Source: JBKJUK01 sp046590705
Lineage (GTDB): Bacteria; Acidobacteriota; Thermoanaerobaculia; Gp7-AA8
NCBI GenBank assembly: GCA_046590705.1
Contig: JBKJUK010000053.1
Span: 1-16,128 of the forward strand
Length of the DNA: 16,128 nucleotides
Reading direction: 5' to 3'
Position numbers and translations under genes: made by a program. Positions 7,251 to 14,681 of this stretch are shown here, one piece after another. The notes beneath the pieces are model-generated. The model made no database searches. It saw nothing but the letters and a program-made list of their open reading frames with translations, and was not told the origin of the DNA. Each line of letters begins with the position of its first letter. Position 1 is the stretch's first letter.

Positions 7251-7274
7251 ATGTTTCGCCGGTTCATGCATTGA
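7251..7274 (+). CDS. possible 7-codon upstream ORF overlapping the DUF4388 start
   Basis: ATG at 7251 opens a frame encoding MFRRFMH whose TGA (7272-7274) overlaps the TTG start of the next gene in the string TTGA. The overlap is geometrically like ATGA/GTGA coupling. There is no SD, and the ORF would be near-leaderless from the GATAAT box. It may be translational coupling or chance; conservation in relatives would decide. Confidence 0.25.
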   Translation: MFRRFMH

Positions 7275-8797
7275 TTCCTTCACGCGAACAGCTTTCGGCA
7301 ATCGCACGTCTCCGTCAGGGTCGTCTGGAGACCGTGCCTTTCGCGGCGCTCCTGCAGGCGATCGCCATCGAGCGGCAGACCCTCTCTTTATCCATTCGGC
7401 ACAATCAGGTGGAGAAGAAGGTGCTCCTCGAACGTGGTGTCCCCGTGGACTGCCGCTCCAACCTGGCCCACGAAACCCTCGGACGTTTCATGGTCGCCGA
7501 GGGAAAACTCAGTGCCGATGCCATGAACTCCAGTCTCGCGCTCTCTGCGTCGAGGGGCGTGCAACTGGGGGAAGTTCTCATCGAACGGGAGCTGGTCACG
7601 GCGACTGAGCTCTATCGCATTCTTCAGCAGAATCTCGCGAAAAAACTGCTGGATGTTTTCACCTGGCGCACGGGTGAGTTCTCCATCGAGGCTGAAGTTC
7701 CAGTCGTCTCCAGTCCGCTGAAGGTGAAAACGCCGCAGCTCATTCTGACGGGCATCATACGGTTCGCACTTCAGGAGGACGTGGATCGCGCCATCGTTCC
7801 CTTCATCGGCAGGAAGCTCGGTATTCATCCGTCGCCTCCGTTCCCACTCGAGGAGATCAGGCTCACGGCTGCGCAGCAGACACTGACTGACCGTCTGCGA
7901 AGCGGACTTCGGGTCGACGAGCTGGCAGCGGTTGTGGACCTGCCCTACGAGGAGATCAGCCGGGTGGTGTACGCGCTGGCCATCGTAGGCATCGTCGTGC
8001 CCGCTGAATTGATTCCGATCACGGCAGCGCGTTCGACTCCGGTGCCTCCGGTCATTCCTGCGGCAGCATCACAGCCGCTGATCACGCCTGGACCGGATCA
8101 GAGCCGCCTGCGAGACAGGATCATGCAGTCTTACCTGCAGTTTCGACGGCAGGACGCATTCGAGTTGCTGCAGCTCGAAGAGACCGCGACCGTTGAACAG
8201 ATCGACGAAGCGTTTATCGTCGTTGCACAGAGAACAGCGCCCTGGCAGTTCGACGAGAATGCGCTCGCCGATCTTCGCGACAAAGCGCGCGAGGTATTCA
8301 TTGCGGCATCGCGATCCTACGGAGAGCTGGCCGACAAGGAACGGCGCAACACGCTGATCACCCGGCGACGCACACTGAGGGAGGAACATCGGCGAAGTCT
8401 TTCCGCAGGACGCTTCGCGCTGAAGACTGACCTGCTCGATCCGGAAGAGCAGTACCGGAAGGCCCAGGTTCTGCTGCAGAGTGGAAAATTGAAGGACGCC
8501 ATCACCTTCCTCGAGTTCGCCTCGGACTGCGATCCGCAGAACGGAATCTATCGTTCGGAACTCGCGTATGCGCGCTTCTCGCTGTCGAAATATGCGGCCC
8601 GTGAATCCCTGCTCGAACTCGAGAGAGTGAAACGTATCGACTCCGCCTGTGGCCTGGCCTGGCTCTATGCCGGCGAAATCCATCGGATCAGCGGGACGAA
8701 AGACGAGGCCGAGACGAATCTCAAGCGCGCCTGCAAATTGATGACGGGTGATCGACGTCCCGTCGAAGCGCTGAAGACACTCATGTCTTCGCGCTGA
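7271..8797 (+). CDS. DUF4388 (PATAN-like)/degenerate J-domain/TPR protein
   Basis: This 508-residue protein has no signal peptide. Residues 17-145 match DUF4388: an N-terminal half ending in ERGVPVDCRSNLAHETLGRFMVAEGKL, then GVQLGEVLIERELVTATELYRILQQNLAKKLLDVFTWRTGEFSIE. DUF4388 proteins occur with response regulators, GTPases and gliding or social-motility regulators. A middle region (150-245) is followed by a Pro-rich linker (255-275). Next comes a J-domain-like helix set (about 295-360, DAFELLQLEETATVEQIDEAF) lacking the HPD tripeptide, with TAPW in its place. TPR-like helices run from 393 to 505. Many homologues combine these modules, suggesting a signalling scaffold. The start is TTG 7271; the frame is closed by TAA at 7238 and there is no ATG for about 70 codons. 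It lies 87 bp after the GGDEF gene and may share its role. Confidence 0.85.
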   Translation: MIPSREQLSAIARLRQGRLETVPFAALLQAIAIERQTLSLSIRHNQVEKKVLLERGVPVDCRSNLAHETLGRFMVAEGKLSADAMNSSLALSASRGVQLGEVLIERELVTATELYRILQQNLAKKLLDVFTWRTGEFSIEAEVPVVSSPLKVKTPQLILTGIIRFALQEDVDRAIVPFIGRKLGIHPSPPFPLEEIRLTAAQQTLTDRLRSGLRVDELAAVVDLPYEEISRVVYALAIVGIVVPAELIPITAARSTPVPPVIPAAASQPLITPGPDQSRLRDRIMQSYLQFRRQDAFELLQLEETATVEQIDEAFIVVAQRTAPWQFDENALADLRDKAREVFIAASRSYGELADKERRNTLITRRRTLREEHRRSLSAGRFALKTDLLDPEEQYRKAQVLLQSGKLKDAITFLEFASDCDPQNGIYRSELAYARFSLSKYAARESLLELERVKRIDSACGLAWLYAGEIHRISGTKDEAETNLKRACKLMTGDRRPVEALKTLMSSR

Positions 8798-8806
8798 TGC
8801 GCTGGT

Positions 8807-8830
8807 GGGCCGGGGGCCGGGGTCGTGGGG
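8807..8830 (+). other. G-quadruplex-type motif just after the DUF4388 stop
   Basis: Four G-runs (G3, G5, G4, G4) are separated by loops of 2, 2 and 4 nt, starting 10 nt after the TGA. It fits the standard G3+N1-7 four-run pattern on the coding strand. It could fold in the mRNA 3' end or as DNA between two convergent genes. No function is shown by sequence. Confidence 0.45.
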
Positions 8831-8953
8831 CCGGAGCAAAGGCAAAAGTCGACATCAGCAACTCGCAGGCGATGGGCTGGCGCAGCGTTGACGAGCAATG
8901 CGTGTTCAACAGAAGGCAGGGTACAGTCGGAAAACCACCCTGAACTCGCAACG

Positions 8954-8974
8954 ACTGGGGAGCATGCTCTCAGT
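8954..8974 (-). terminator. weak stem-loop at the end of the CDF gene
   Basis: The arms ACTG...GAGCA and TGCTC...CAGT form an imperfect dyad overlapping the CDF stop codon, with GAGCATGCTC (8960-8969) as its perfect core. There is no U-run after it on the minus strand, so it is not a standard intrinsic terminator. Confidence 0.25.
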
Positions 8975-9920
8975 CCCTGAAATCCCGGACGGGCATGATC
9001 ACGAGATCATAGAACCGCCAATCCAGCTCGACTGCCAGCGCTTCGACCTCAGGCAGGAGCGAGATGACGTCCTCCATGTCCTTTCTCGGGATGACGAAAA
9101 CTTCTCCGGTGAACGGATGACCTTCACTCCGCAGGCGAACCTCACAGTCGGTCACCCAGTGAAGTTTGAGTGTCGCGGCTCTCAGACGTTCCGCGAAGTG
9201 TCCGACGTGATCGGTCATTGCTTCCTCAGGAGCTTCGTCCATCAGAATCCTAACGGCGCTTTTTACGTTCTTCCAGCCGTCGAGAACGATGTCGAACGAG
9301 ATGAAGAGGGCAGCGATGGCGTCGGCCCACCACCATCCCAGTGCGATGCCAGTGATGCCAACTGAGCTGGCCAGGCCGGTCATCCAGTCAGCCCTGTTCA
9401 TCTCGCAGTCGGCTGCCAGGGTCTTGTCGTAGATACTCTCAGCAAGCGACTTCTTCATTCTCCCGAGCACGAGTGAGCCGGCCGAGGTGTAGAGGATGGC
9501 CGCGTACATGAGCCAGCCGAGCCAGATCGGGGATCCCAAGATCTGCACCGTCCCAATGGTTGGATGTTCACGGCTGATGAGCGTATGGACAGAGTCGTAA
9601 AAAATCAGTGCGCCGACGGCCAGAAGTGCGACTGCTGCGCAAAGATAGGCAATGGTAACTGAACGGTGGTAGCCGTAAGGGAAGCGCTCGGTCGGCTCGC
9701 GCCTGGAAATACGGATGGAGATCAGGAAGGCAATGGGCGGAATCAATCCCAGAAAATCTTCAACCCATACTGCCTTCATTGCCTGCGACTGGCCCATGGT
9801 GAGGAAAACCACCACCACGCAGGAGGTCATGTAGGCGATGGTGATCCATTCGAGTCTGGAAGCACGCCGTACGTCCTGTTCGATTCTCGGCGGTACGTTG
9901 AATGACTCGCGCGCCCTCAC
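8970..9920 (-). CDS. CDF-type cation transporter, divergent metal site
   Basis: This 316-residue membrane protein has six predicted helices (about 25-43, 50-70, 88-110, 130-152, 180-197, 199-215) and a cytoplasmic C-terminal domain (216-316). CDF landmarks are RFPYGYHRS before TM3, WWWADAIAAL at TM6 and RILMDEAP after TM6. By eye against E. coli YiiP, the four site-A ligands (D45, D49, H153, D157) align with Val51, Asp55, Met174 and Asp178. Only two Asp are kept and the His is lost, while acidic residues Glu54, Asp171 and Glu173 lie nearby. A related subfamily with a 'MNxADWMT' TM5 motif exists, to my memory. The start is GTG 9920-9918, overlapping the upstream stop as GTGA, so translation is probably coupled to the binding-protein gene. 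Substrate is unknown. Confidence 0.88.
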   Translation of the reverse strand: MRARESFNVPPRIEQDVRRASRLEWITIAYMTSCVVVVFLTMGQSQAMKAVWVEDFLGLIPPIAFLISIRISRREPTERFPYGYHRSVTIAYLCAAVALLAVGALIFYDSVHTLISREHPTIGTVQILGSPIWLGWLMYAAILYTSAGSLVLGRMKKSLAESIYDKTLAADCEMNRADWMTGLASSVGITGIALGWWWADAIAALFISFDIVLDGWKNVKSAVRILMDEAPEEAMTDHVGHFAERLRAATLKLHWVTDCEVRLRSEGHPFTGEVFVIPRKDMEDVISLLPEVEALAVELDWRFYDLVIMPVRDFRD

Positions 9921-10606
9921 TGTTCGGGCATCCCGTAGATCCTGGAGCGTGCACTCCGCTCGTGGTCGTAGTACGTTTCCAGCGCCACCAGCATCGAGTT
10001 CTCGCCCGGCGGTACTGCCAGCACACGCTTTTCTTCAGTCAGCAGCGCAAAGGGGATATACCCGAGGCCTTCCAGGACTGCCTTCTGGCCAGCTACGTAG
10101 TGGTGCGACTTTGAAAAGCTTTTGACTCGCTCAATCTTCGCGTCGCGCTTACCGAGTTCATCGCCGATCTTGTCACCCTCGAGAATGGCGATGGGAAGAT
10201 TTCGCAGAGGCGCCGTTGGGGAGGCAGGGTCTCGCGCGGCGACGATCGCTGAGCTCATGTATGGCTTCGAAACTCCGATCTTCGCCTTCCACATGCTCTT
10301 GTCGTTCAGACCTGCCGCGACCATGTCGATCTGGAAGTTTTCGAGAGCTTCGCAATTCTCATCTGCGCCGCCCCAGATCCAATCGACCTGCGCGCCGATG
10401 GAGTCGGCGAAACCTGAGACGACCTCGGCTTCCGGGCCGGTCGCTTCATCGCCTTTACGTTCGATCCAGGGCGGGCTTTCAGTGACCCCGACGCGAAGTA
10501 CTTTTCCCCTGGCGCGATCCAGAGTTCTTTCAGGATCCTTTGGCAGATTGCACGATGCCGACAAGAAGAGAACGAAGGAAATCGGCAGAATGAAAAAGCG
10601 AGTCAT
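9917..10606 (-). CDS. family 3 extracytoplasmic solute-binding lipoprotein
   Basis: This 229-residue protein starts at ATG 10606; a TTG one codon earlier is less likely. The signal peptide MTRFFILPISFVLFLSASC has a lipobox with Cys19. The mature part resembles SBP_bac_3: LRVGVTESPPWIERK at the N-terminus (38-52), TGPEAEVVSGFADSIGAQVDW (57-77), DMVAAGLNDKSMWKAKIGVSKPYMSS (95-120), then a second lobe starting LRNLPIAILEGDKIGDELGK. Such proteins bind amino acids or other small polar ligands. Here there is no ABC permease or ATPase gene. Instead its TGA overlaps the GTG of a CDF transporter, suggesting a binding protein or sensor paired with that transporter. It is 57 bp downstream of recQ on the same strand and may be co-transcribed with it. 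No clear SD is seen. Confidence 0.87.
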   Translation of the reverse strand: MTRFFILPISFVLFLSASCNLPKDPERTLDRARGKVLRVGVTESPPWIERKGDEATGPEAEVVSGFADSIGAQVDWIWGGADENCEALENFQIDMVAAGLNDKSMWKAKIGVSKPYMSSAIVAARDPASPTAPLRNLPIAILEGDKIGDELGKRDAKIERVKSFSKSHHYVAGQKAVLEGLGYIPFALLTEEKRVLAVPPGENSMLVALETYYDHERSARSRIYGMPEQ

Positions 10607-10663
10607 CAACGTCGTAGCGCGATGCGTGCTTCATGCCCGATCTTTCCAGTCTTTTAGAAGCGG

Positions 10664-12892
10664 TCAGATCGCAGAATTCAGCCTGGCCAGCACGATTCGG
10701 ATCTCGTCCCAGGACACGTCGTCGCCGGTGAGGTCCCTGATCGGTCGGAGCCGCGCCAGACCCGCTTCGGCTGCAGCTGTGGTCACTCGTGCGATCGTGT
10801 CTGCATCCACCCATCGCTCGATGGGTGCATCGGTCGCTTCGATATGCCGGCAGAGGTAGTCGATTACGGTCTGCCTCGTGCGGCCTGTGCTCTCGACGAC
10901 TTCGTCGATCGAGGCCCCCGCAGCGAATGCTTTCGATGCGGCACCGGCCTGTCCTGTCCATCCACCACCCGACTGCTTGACCGGTTTTCGAAGTTCAGAA
11001 CTTTGTTGGCCTGCCTGATTCACGCTGACCTCAGCCTCGCTGCACCAGGTTGAAATGAGTTCGACGATGGCAGGCCCGTACTCCTGCAGTTTCGCATCTC
11101 CGATTCCGTAAACGGCATTCATCGAAGCCAGCGTGGTCGGGCGGATCGCTGCGAGTGCGCGAAGTGTCCGATCTCCAAAGATCACGAATGACGGAACAGA
11201 TTTTTCGGCGGCCGTTTCCTTGCGCCACTTTCTCAACTCTTCAAACAGGTTACGATCGACTCCCTCCCAGTCTCCGGTCCGATCTGCAGAGGACTTTCGC
11301 TGCGGTGAACTCATCTGGCTTTCTGTCGTCTGAGCCTGCGCTCGCAACAGCGGAACCGTTTCACCTTTGAGAACACTGCCGGAATCAGCCGTGAGTCGGA
11401 TGACCGGGTAGACATCCCCTTCCACACGCAGGAAACCGCTCGCCGCCAGCTGGCCGATGAAGTCACGCAATTCTTCTTTGGGGTAGCTTCGCAGCAGTCC
11501 GAACGTCGAGAGGGAGTCGTGATTCCGTTCAGTGATCTTGCGCAGGTTCTCACCGCGCAACACCGAGATGAGATAGCTGGCTCCGAAGGGAGTCTTGAGT
11601 CGCACCACGCAAGAGAGAATCTTCTGGGCGAGCTGCAGTGCGTCAGGGACGACCACGAACTCCCCCAGGCAGACGTCGCACGCACCGCAGGAGGCGGGTT
11701 CGTACGTACCTCCGAAGTGCTTGACCAGGGATTTGTGACGACAGATGCTGGCACTGCAAAAGCGGTCCATCAGGTCGATCTGTGCGAAGGCCATTGCCAG
11801 ATGCTCGGGGTTCTCCTCAGTCGCTCCCTTCTCCATGATGCTTTTCCACAGCTGACCGTCTCCAGGCGAATAGAGCAGGACGCACTCCGCTTCAAGTCCG
11901 TCTCGACCAGCGCGTCCGGTCTCCTGCTGATAGTGCTCGATCGATTTCGGCATCCCGGTGTGAATGACGAAGCGGACGTTGGAGCGATCGATCCCCATCC
12001 CGAAGGCAACGGTGGCCACCACCAGATCCGAGGCTTCGCTGGCGAAGGATTCCTGCATCTGCCGGCGCTCGTCGGGAGTCATTCCCGCGTGGTAGGGCAC
12101 AGCTTTATGTCCCCGCCGTTTGAGCTCGGCGGCGGTTTCGTCGACCTCTTTTCTTCGAATGCAGTAGACGATTCCAGCCTCTCCTGCGTGTGACTTCAGA
12201 ATCTCTTCAATCTGTCTGATCGAATCGCGTCGAGGAAGGATCTTGTAGGTGAGATTGGGCCGGTCCATCTCCCCGACCATGATCAGTGGGTTGCGAAGCC
12301 CTAACTGTTCGATGATGTCGCGGCGGACTTTCTCGGTCGCGGTCGCGGTGTAGGCGTGCAATGACGCATTCGGGTAGAGCGTGCAGAGTTGCCGGAGCTG
12401 GCGATACTCCGGGCGGAAGTCATGTCCCCAATGGCTTATGCAATGGGCTTCATCAATGGCGAAGCTGGAGACGTTGGAGCGCTGAAGCAGATCGCGGAAG
12501 CTGGACATGGCCAGCCGCTCGGGAGAGACGAACAGGAGCCTTGTTTTTCCCTGCGAGACCATCTGTTCGACGGCGCGTTGTTCGGTGGCTGGCAGTGAGC
12601 TGTTGAGCTGTGCAGCGGACACGCCGCACTCATGCAGCGAGTCCACCTGATCTTTCATCAGGGATATGAGCGGTGAGACCACGATCGTCAACCCTTCAGC
12701 CAGGAGCGCCGGAGCCTGGTAACAAAGCGATTTTCCACCGCCAGTCGGTACCACCAGCAGCGAGTCGCGTCGAGCCAGCACAGACTCCATGGCCTGACGC
12801 TGGAGGGGTCGCAGGGAGTCGTATCCCCAATGACGTGACACGACCTCGATCAGCGCGTCGGGCGGTAGGTGATTTCCTGCTGGTTGCTCCAT
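10664..12892 (-). CDS. recQ: ATP-dependent DNA helicase RecQ
   Basis: This 742-residue protein starts at ATG 12892; upstream in-frame codons to 13006 lack family similarity. The superfamily 2 helicase core has Walker A PTGGGKS (Lys54), DEAH (147-150), the RecQ aromatic-rich loop SHWGHDFRPEYRQL just after it, and motif VI QETGRAGRDG (about 323-332). The RecQ zinc site is Cys384, Cys402, Cys405 and Cys408 (CGACDVC). An RQC winged-helix region (about 415-510), an HRDC domain (about 545-617) and a C-terminal HTH_40-like segment (about 645-742, SIDEVVESTGRTRQTVIDYL) complete it. It unwinds DNA 3'-5' in recombination repair and fork processing. There is no SD, but TACGAT lies 6 nt before the ATG. 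The solute-binding gene follows 57 bp downstream. The length exceeds E. coli RecQ because of the HTH tail. Confidence 0.97.
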   Translation of the reverse strand: MEQPAGNHLPPDALIEVVSRHWGYDSLRPLQRQAMESVLARRDSLLVVPTGGGKSLCYQAPALLAEGLTIVVSPLISLMKDQVDSLHECGVSAAQLNSSLPATEQRAVEQMVSQGKTRLLFVSPERLAMSSFRDLLQRSNVSSFAIDEAHCISHWGHDFRPEYRQLRQLCTLYPNASLHAYTATATEKVRRDIIEQLGLRNPLIMVGEMDRPNLTYKILPRRDSIRQIEEILKSHAGEAGIVYCIRRKEVDETAAELKRRGHKAVPYHAGMTPDERRQMQESFASEASDLVVATVAFGMGIDRSNVRFVIHTGMPKSIEHYQQETGRAGRDGLEAECVLLYSPGDGQLWKSIMEKGATEENPEHLAMAFAQIDLMDRFCSASICRHKSLVKHFGGTYEPASCGACDVCLGEFVVVPDALQLAQKILSCVVRLKTPFGASYLISVLRGENLRKITERNHDSLSTFGLLRSYPKEELRDFIGQLAASGFLRVEGDVYPVIRLTADSGSVLKGETVPLLRAQAQTTESQMSSPQRKSSADRTGDWEGVDRNLFEELRKWRKETAAEKSVPSFVIFGDRTLRALAAIRPTTLASMNAVYGIGDAKLQEYGPAIVELISTWCSEAEVSVNQAGQQSSELRKPVKQSGGGWTGQAGAASKAFAAGASIDEVVESTGRTRQTVIDYLCRHIEATDAPIERWVDADTIARVTTAAAEAGLARLRPIRDLTGDDVSWDEIRIVLARLNSAI

Positions 12893-12898
12893 CGGTCC

Positions 12899-12904
12899 AT
12901 CGTA
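12899..12904 (-). promoter_or_regulatory. candidate -10 box (TACGAT) 6 nt before recQ ATG
   Basis: TACGAT fits TANNNT and is separated from the recQ ATG by 6 nt with no SD. TTGCGT lies 19 bp upstream, a loose -35 candidate. It is consistent with a leaderless recQ transcript. Confidence 0.35.
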
Positions 12905-13024
12905 CCCGCGAACAGAGTGTCCTACGCAAACTACGCTTGCGCTGAGGCGTTTACGCTGACGGAACCTACACGGTATGGCGCGGATCCCACGTCCCGTAGA
13001 GTGCATCTCGTCGCGTTGTTTGAA

Positions 13025-13088
13025 GCACCACTTCAGGCGTCCTGAACCTCAGTAGTAAGTGGTCCGAGCTTTGCTCTTGAGGTGGTGC
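13025..13088 (+). promoter_or_regulatory. leader region of the KaiC-like gene with competing stems
   Basis: This lies in the 256-bp divergent recQ/KaiC gap. GCACCACTTCA (13025-13035) pairs with TGAGGTGGTGC (13078-13088): 11 pairs including one G-U in RNA. The same left arm also takes part in TTCAGG-cgt-CCTGAA (13032-13046) and in ACCACTT/AAGTGGT (13027-13033 with 13057-13063). These pairings exclude one another. They could be an RNA switch, protein operators or chance. No promoter is confidently placed upstream. Confidence 0.35.
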
Positions 13089-13135
13089 GCGGCCCCTGCC
13101 CATGCGTGTTTGCCGGTTTCAAACGCCATTTCTCC

Positions 13136-13140
13136 GGAGG
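13136..13140 (+). promoter_or_regulatory. strong ribosome-binding site GGAGG of the KaiC-like gene
   Basis: GGAGG ends 8 nt before ATG 13149. This decides the start against the longer open frame from 13059. Confidence 0.85.
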
Positions 13141-13148
13141 AATCGCCG

Positions 13149-14681
13149 ATGCATTCGTTGGCGAGTATGCGAATGAACAAATCTGAGGACGCTAAAGTCG
13201 CTTCAATAGGCATTGAGGGTCTCGATGAGATTCTCGGTGGTGGATTTCCGAAAGGGCACGTTTACCTGATTCAAGGTGATCCCGGTGCTGGCAAGACCAC
13301 CCTTTCCCTGCAGTTTCTAATGCAGGGAGTCGCTGAAGGCGAGCAGGGTCTTTACGTCACGCTTTCCGAAAGCCTGAATGAACTGACCAGCGTCGCCGCA
13401 TCGCATGGCTGGGAGTTGGACGGTATCTCCATCTACGAGCAACTGGTCGGAGAGGAGATGCTGTCGGACGAAGAAGACCTCACCCTGTTTCACCCGTCTG
13501 AAATCGAGCTCGGCGAGACCATCAACAACATGCTTCGCGAAGTTGAGCGGGTGCAGCCCAAGAGGGTAGTGATCGACTCACTTTCCGAGATCAGGCTCCT
13601 CTCACAGAGCACGCTGAAGTATCGCAAGCAGATTCTGGCTCTGAAAGATTTTTTTGCGAAGCGGAAAATCACTGCTTTCTTTCTTGATGACAAGACCGCC
13701 GAGACCAACGATCTCCAGCTGCACAGCGTGCCTCATGGCGTACTCGTTCTCGAGCGACTCGCTCCCATTTATGGAGCACCGCGGCGAAGACTCGAGGTGG
13801 TCAAAGTTCGTGGAACGCAGTTCCGCGGCGGCTACCATGATTTCTCGATCCTGACAGGCGGAATTGCCGTGTATCCGCGTCTCAAGACTTCGCACCATCG
13901 TCGTGCACAAGTCGACGAAGGGCAGATTCAGAGTGGCGTCGCGGAGATTGACAAGATGACCGGGGGTGGACTGCGGCGGGGAAACAGTACCCTCGTGATC
14001 GGACCTGCCGGCGCGGGAAAGTCGACTCTCTCAGCGCAATACGTAACTCACGCAGCCGAGCATGGCGAGAAGTGCGCGATGTTCATCTTTGACGAGAGCG
14101 TCTCCACTCTTCTGGCCCGCTGTCGGGACCTCAACATGCCGCTCGGCAAGCATGTGGAGTCGGGAGCTGTCACGGTGCAGCAGATCGATCCTGCCGAATT
14201 GTCTCCTGGCGAATTCACTCATCAGGTGAAAGTCGCTGTGGAAAAGCATGGCGCCAGCGTCATCGTGATCGACAGCCTCAACGGCTACCTCAACTCCATG
14301 CCCGAGGAGCGCTACCTGAGCCTGCAGCTGCACGAGCTTCTGAGCTACCTCGGCGAGAGGAACGTGACCACCATCGTGGTCATGGCTCAGCATGGCTTCA
14401 TCGGTTCGGGGATGTCTACGGTGGTCGATGTAAGTTACCTGGCAGACTGCGTCATTTTGCTTCGCTACTACGAGACTGCGGCGGAGATCAAGAAAGCCAT
14501 TTCCATCCTCAAGAAGCGCAGTGGACCGCATGAGAAATCGATTCGTGACTACGATCTGAGCAGTAATGGCATTTCGGTTGGCGAACCGCTCCGACAGTTT
14601 CGCGGTCTATTGACCGGGACTCCGATCTCTGTCGACGCACCTCATTCACCCTACGAGAACGATCCCAGCCATGGAGCCTGA
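13149..14681 (+). CDS. double-domain KaiC-like ATPase
   Basis: This 510-residue protein has two RecA-like KaiC domains. The first carries Walker A GDPGAGKT (43-50) and Walker B VIDSLSE (Asp143). The second carries GPAGAGKST (285-293) and VIDSLNG (Asp375). By eye against cyanobacterial KaiC, the CI catalytic Glu pair E77/E78 becomes Ser73/Glu74, while the CII pair E318/E319 becomes Asp315/Glu316. The autophosphorylation pair S431/T432 aligns with Ser429/Tyr430. Both domains should bind ATP. Non-cyanobacterial KaiC homologues act with kinases in stress or energy signalling rather than as proven clocks. No kaiA or kaiB is in the window. GGAGG fixes the start. The 3' end overlaps the hybrid kinase by 11 nt, so the two are almost surely one operon. 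Confidence 0.94.
   Translation: MHSLASMRMNKSEDAKVASIGIEGLDEILGGGFPKGHVYLIQGDPGAGKTTLSLQFLMQGVAEGEQGLYVTLSESLNELTSVAASHGWELDGISIYEQLVGEEMLSDEEDLTLFHPSEIELGETINNMLREVERVQPKRVVIDSLSEIRLLSQSTLKYRKQILALKDFFAKRKITAFFLDDKTAETNDLQLHSVPHGVLVLERLAPIYGAPRRRLEVVKVRGTQFRGGYHDFSILTGGIAVYPRLKTSHHRRAQVDEGQIQSGVAEIDKMTGGGLRRGNSTLVIGPAGAGKSTLSAQYVTHAAEHGEKCAMFIFDESVSTLLARCRDLNMPLGKHVESGAVTVQQIDPAELSPGEFTHQVKVAVEKHGASVIVIDSLNGYLNSMPEERYLSLQLHELLSYLGERNVTTIVVMAQHGFIGSGMSTVVDVSYLADCVILLRYYETAAEIKKAISILKKRSGPHEKSIRDYDLSSNGISVGEPLRQFRGLLTGTPISVDAPHSPYENDPSHGA

Noticed and set aside
10607..10609. TTG as the start of the solute-binding protein
   Set aside because: An ATG follows directly and gives a normal signal peptide; TTG adds only one residue.
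11519..12193. 224-codon plus-strand ORF inside recQ
   Set aside because: It is antisense to conserved helicase motifs with no protein family features.
12893..13006. 38-codon N-terminal extension of RecQ
   Set aside because: RecQ proteins begin shortly before the Q-motif region. The extension is Arg-rich and unlike the family, and the TACGAT box would lie within it.
13059..13148. 30-codon N-terminal extension of the KaiC-like ORF
   Set aside because: A strong GGAGG sits 8 nt before ATG 13149, and the extension covers the structured leader.
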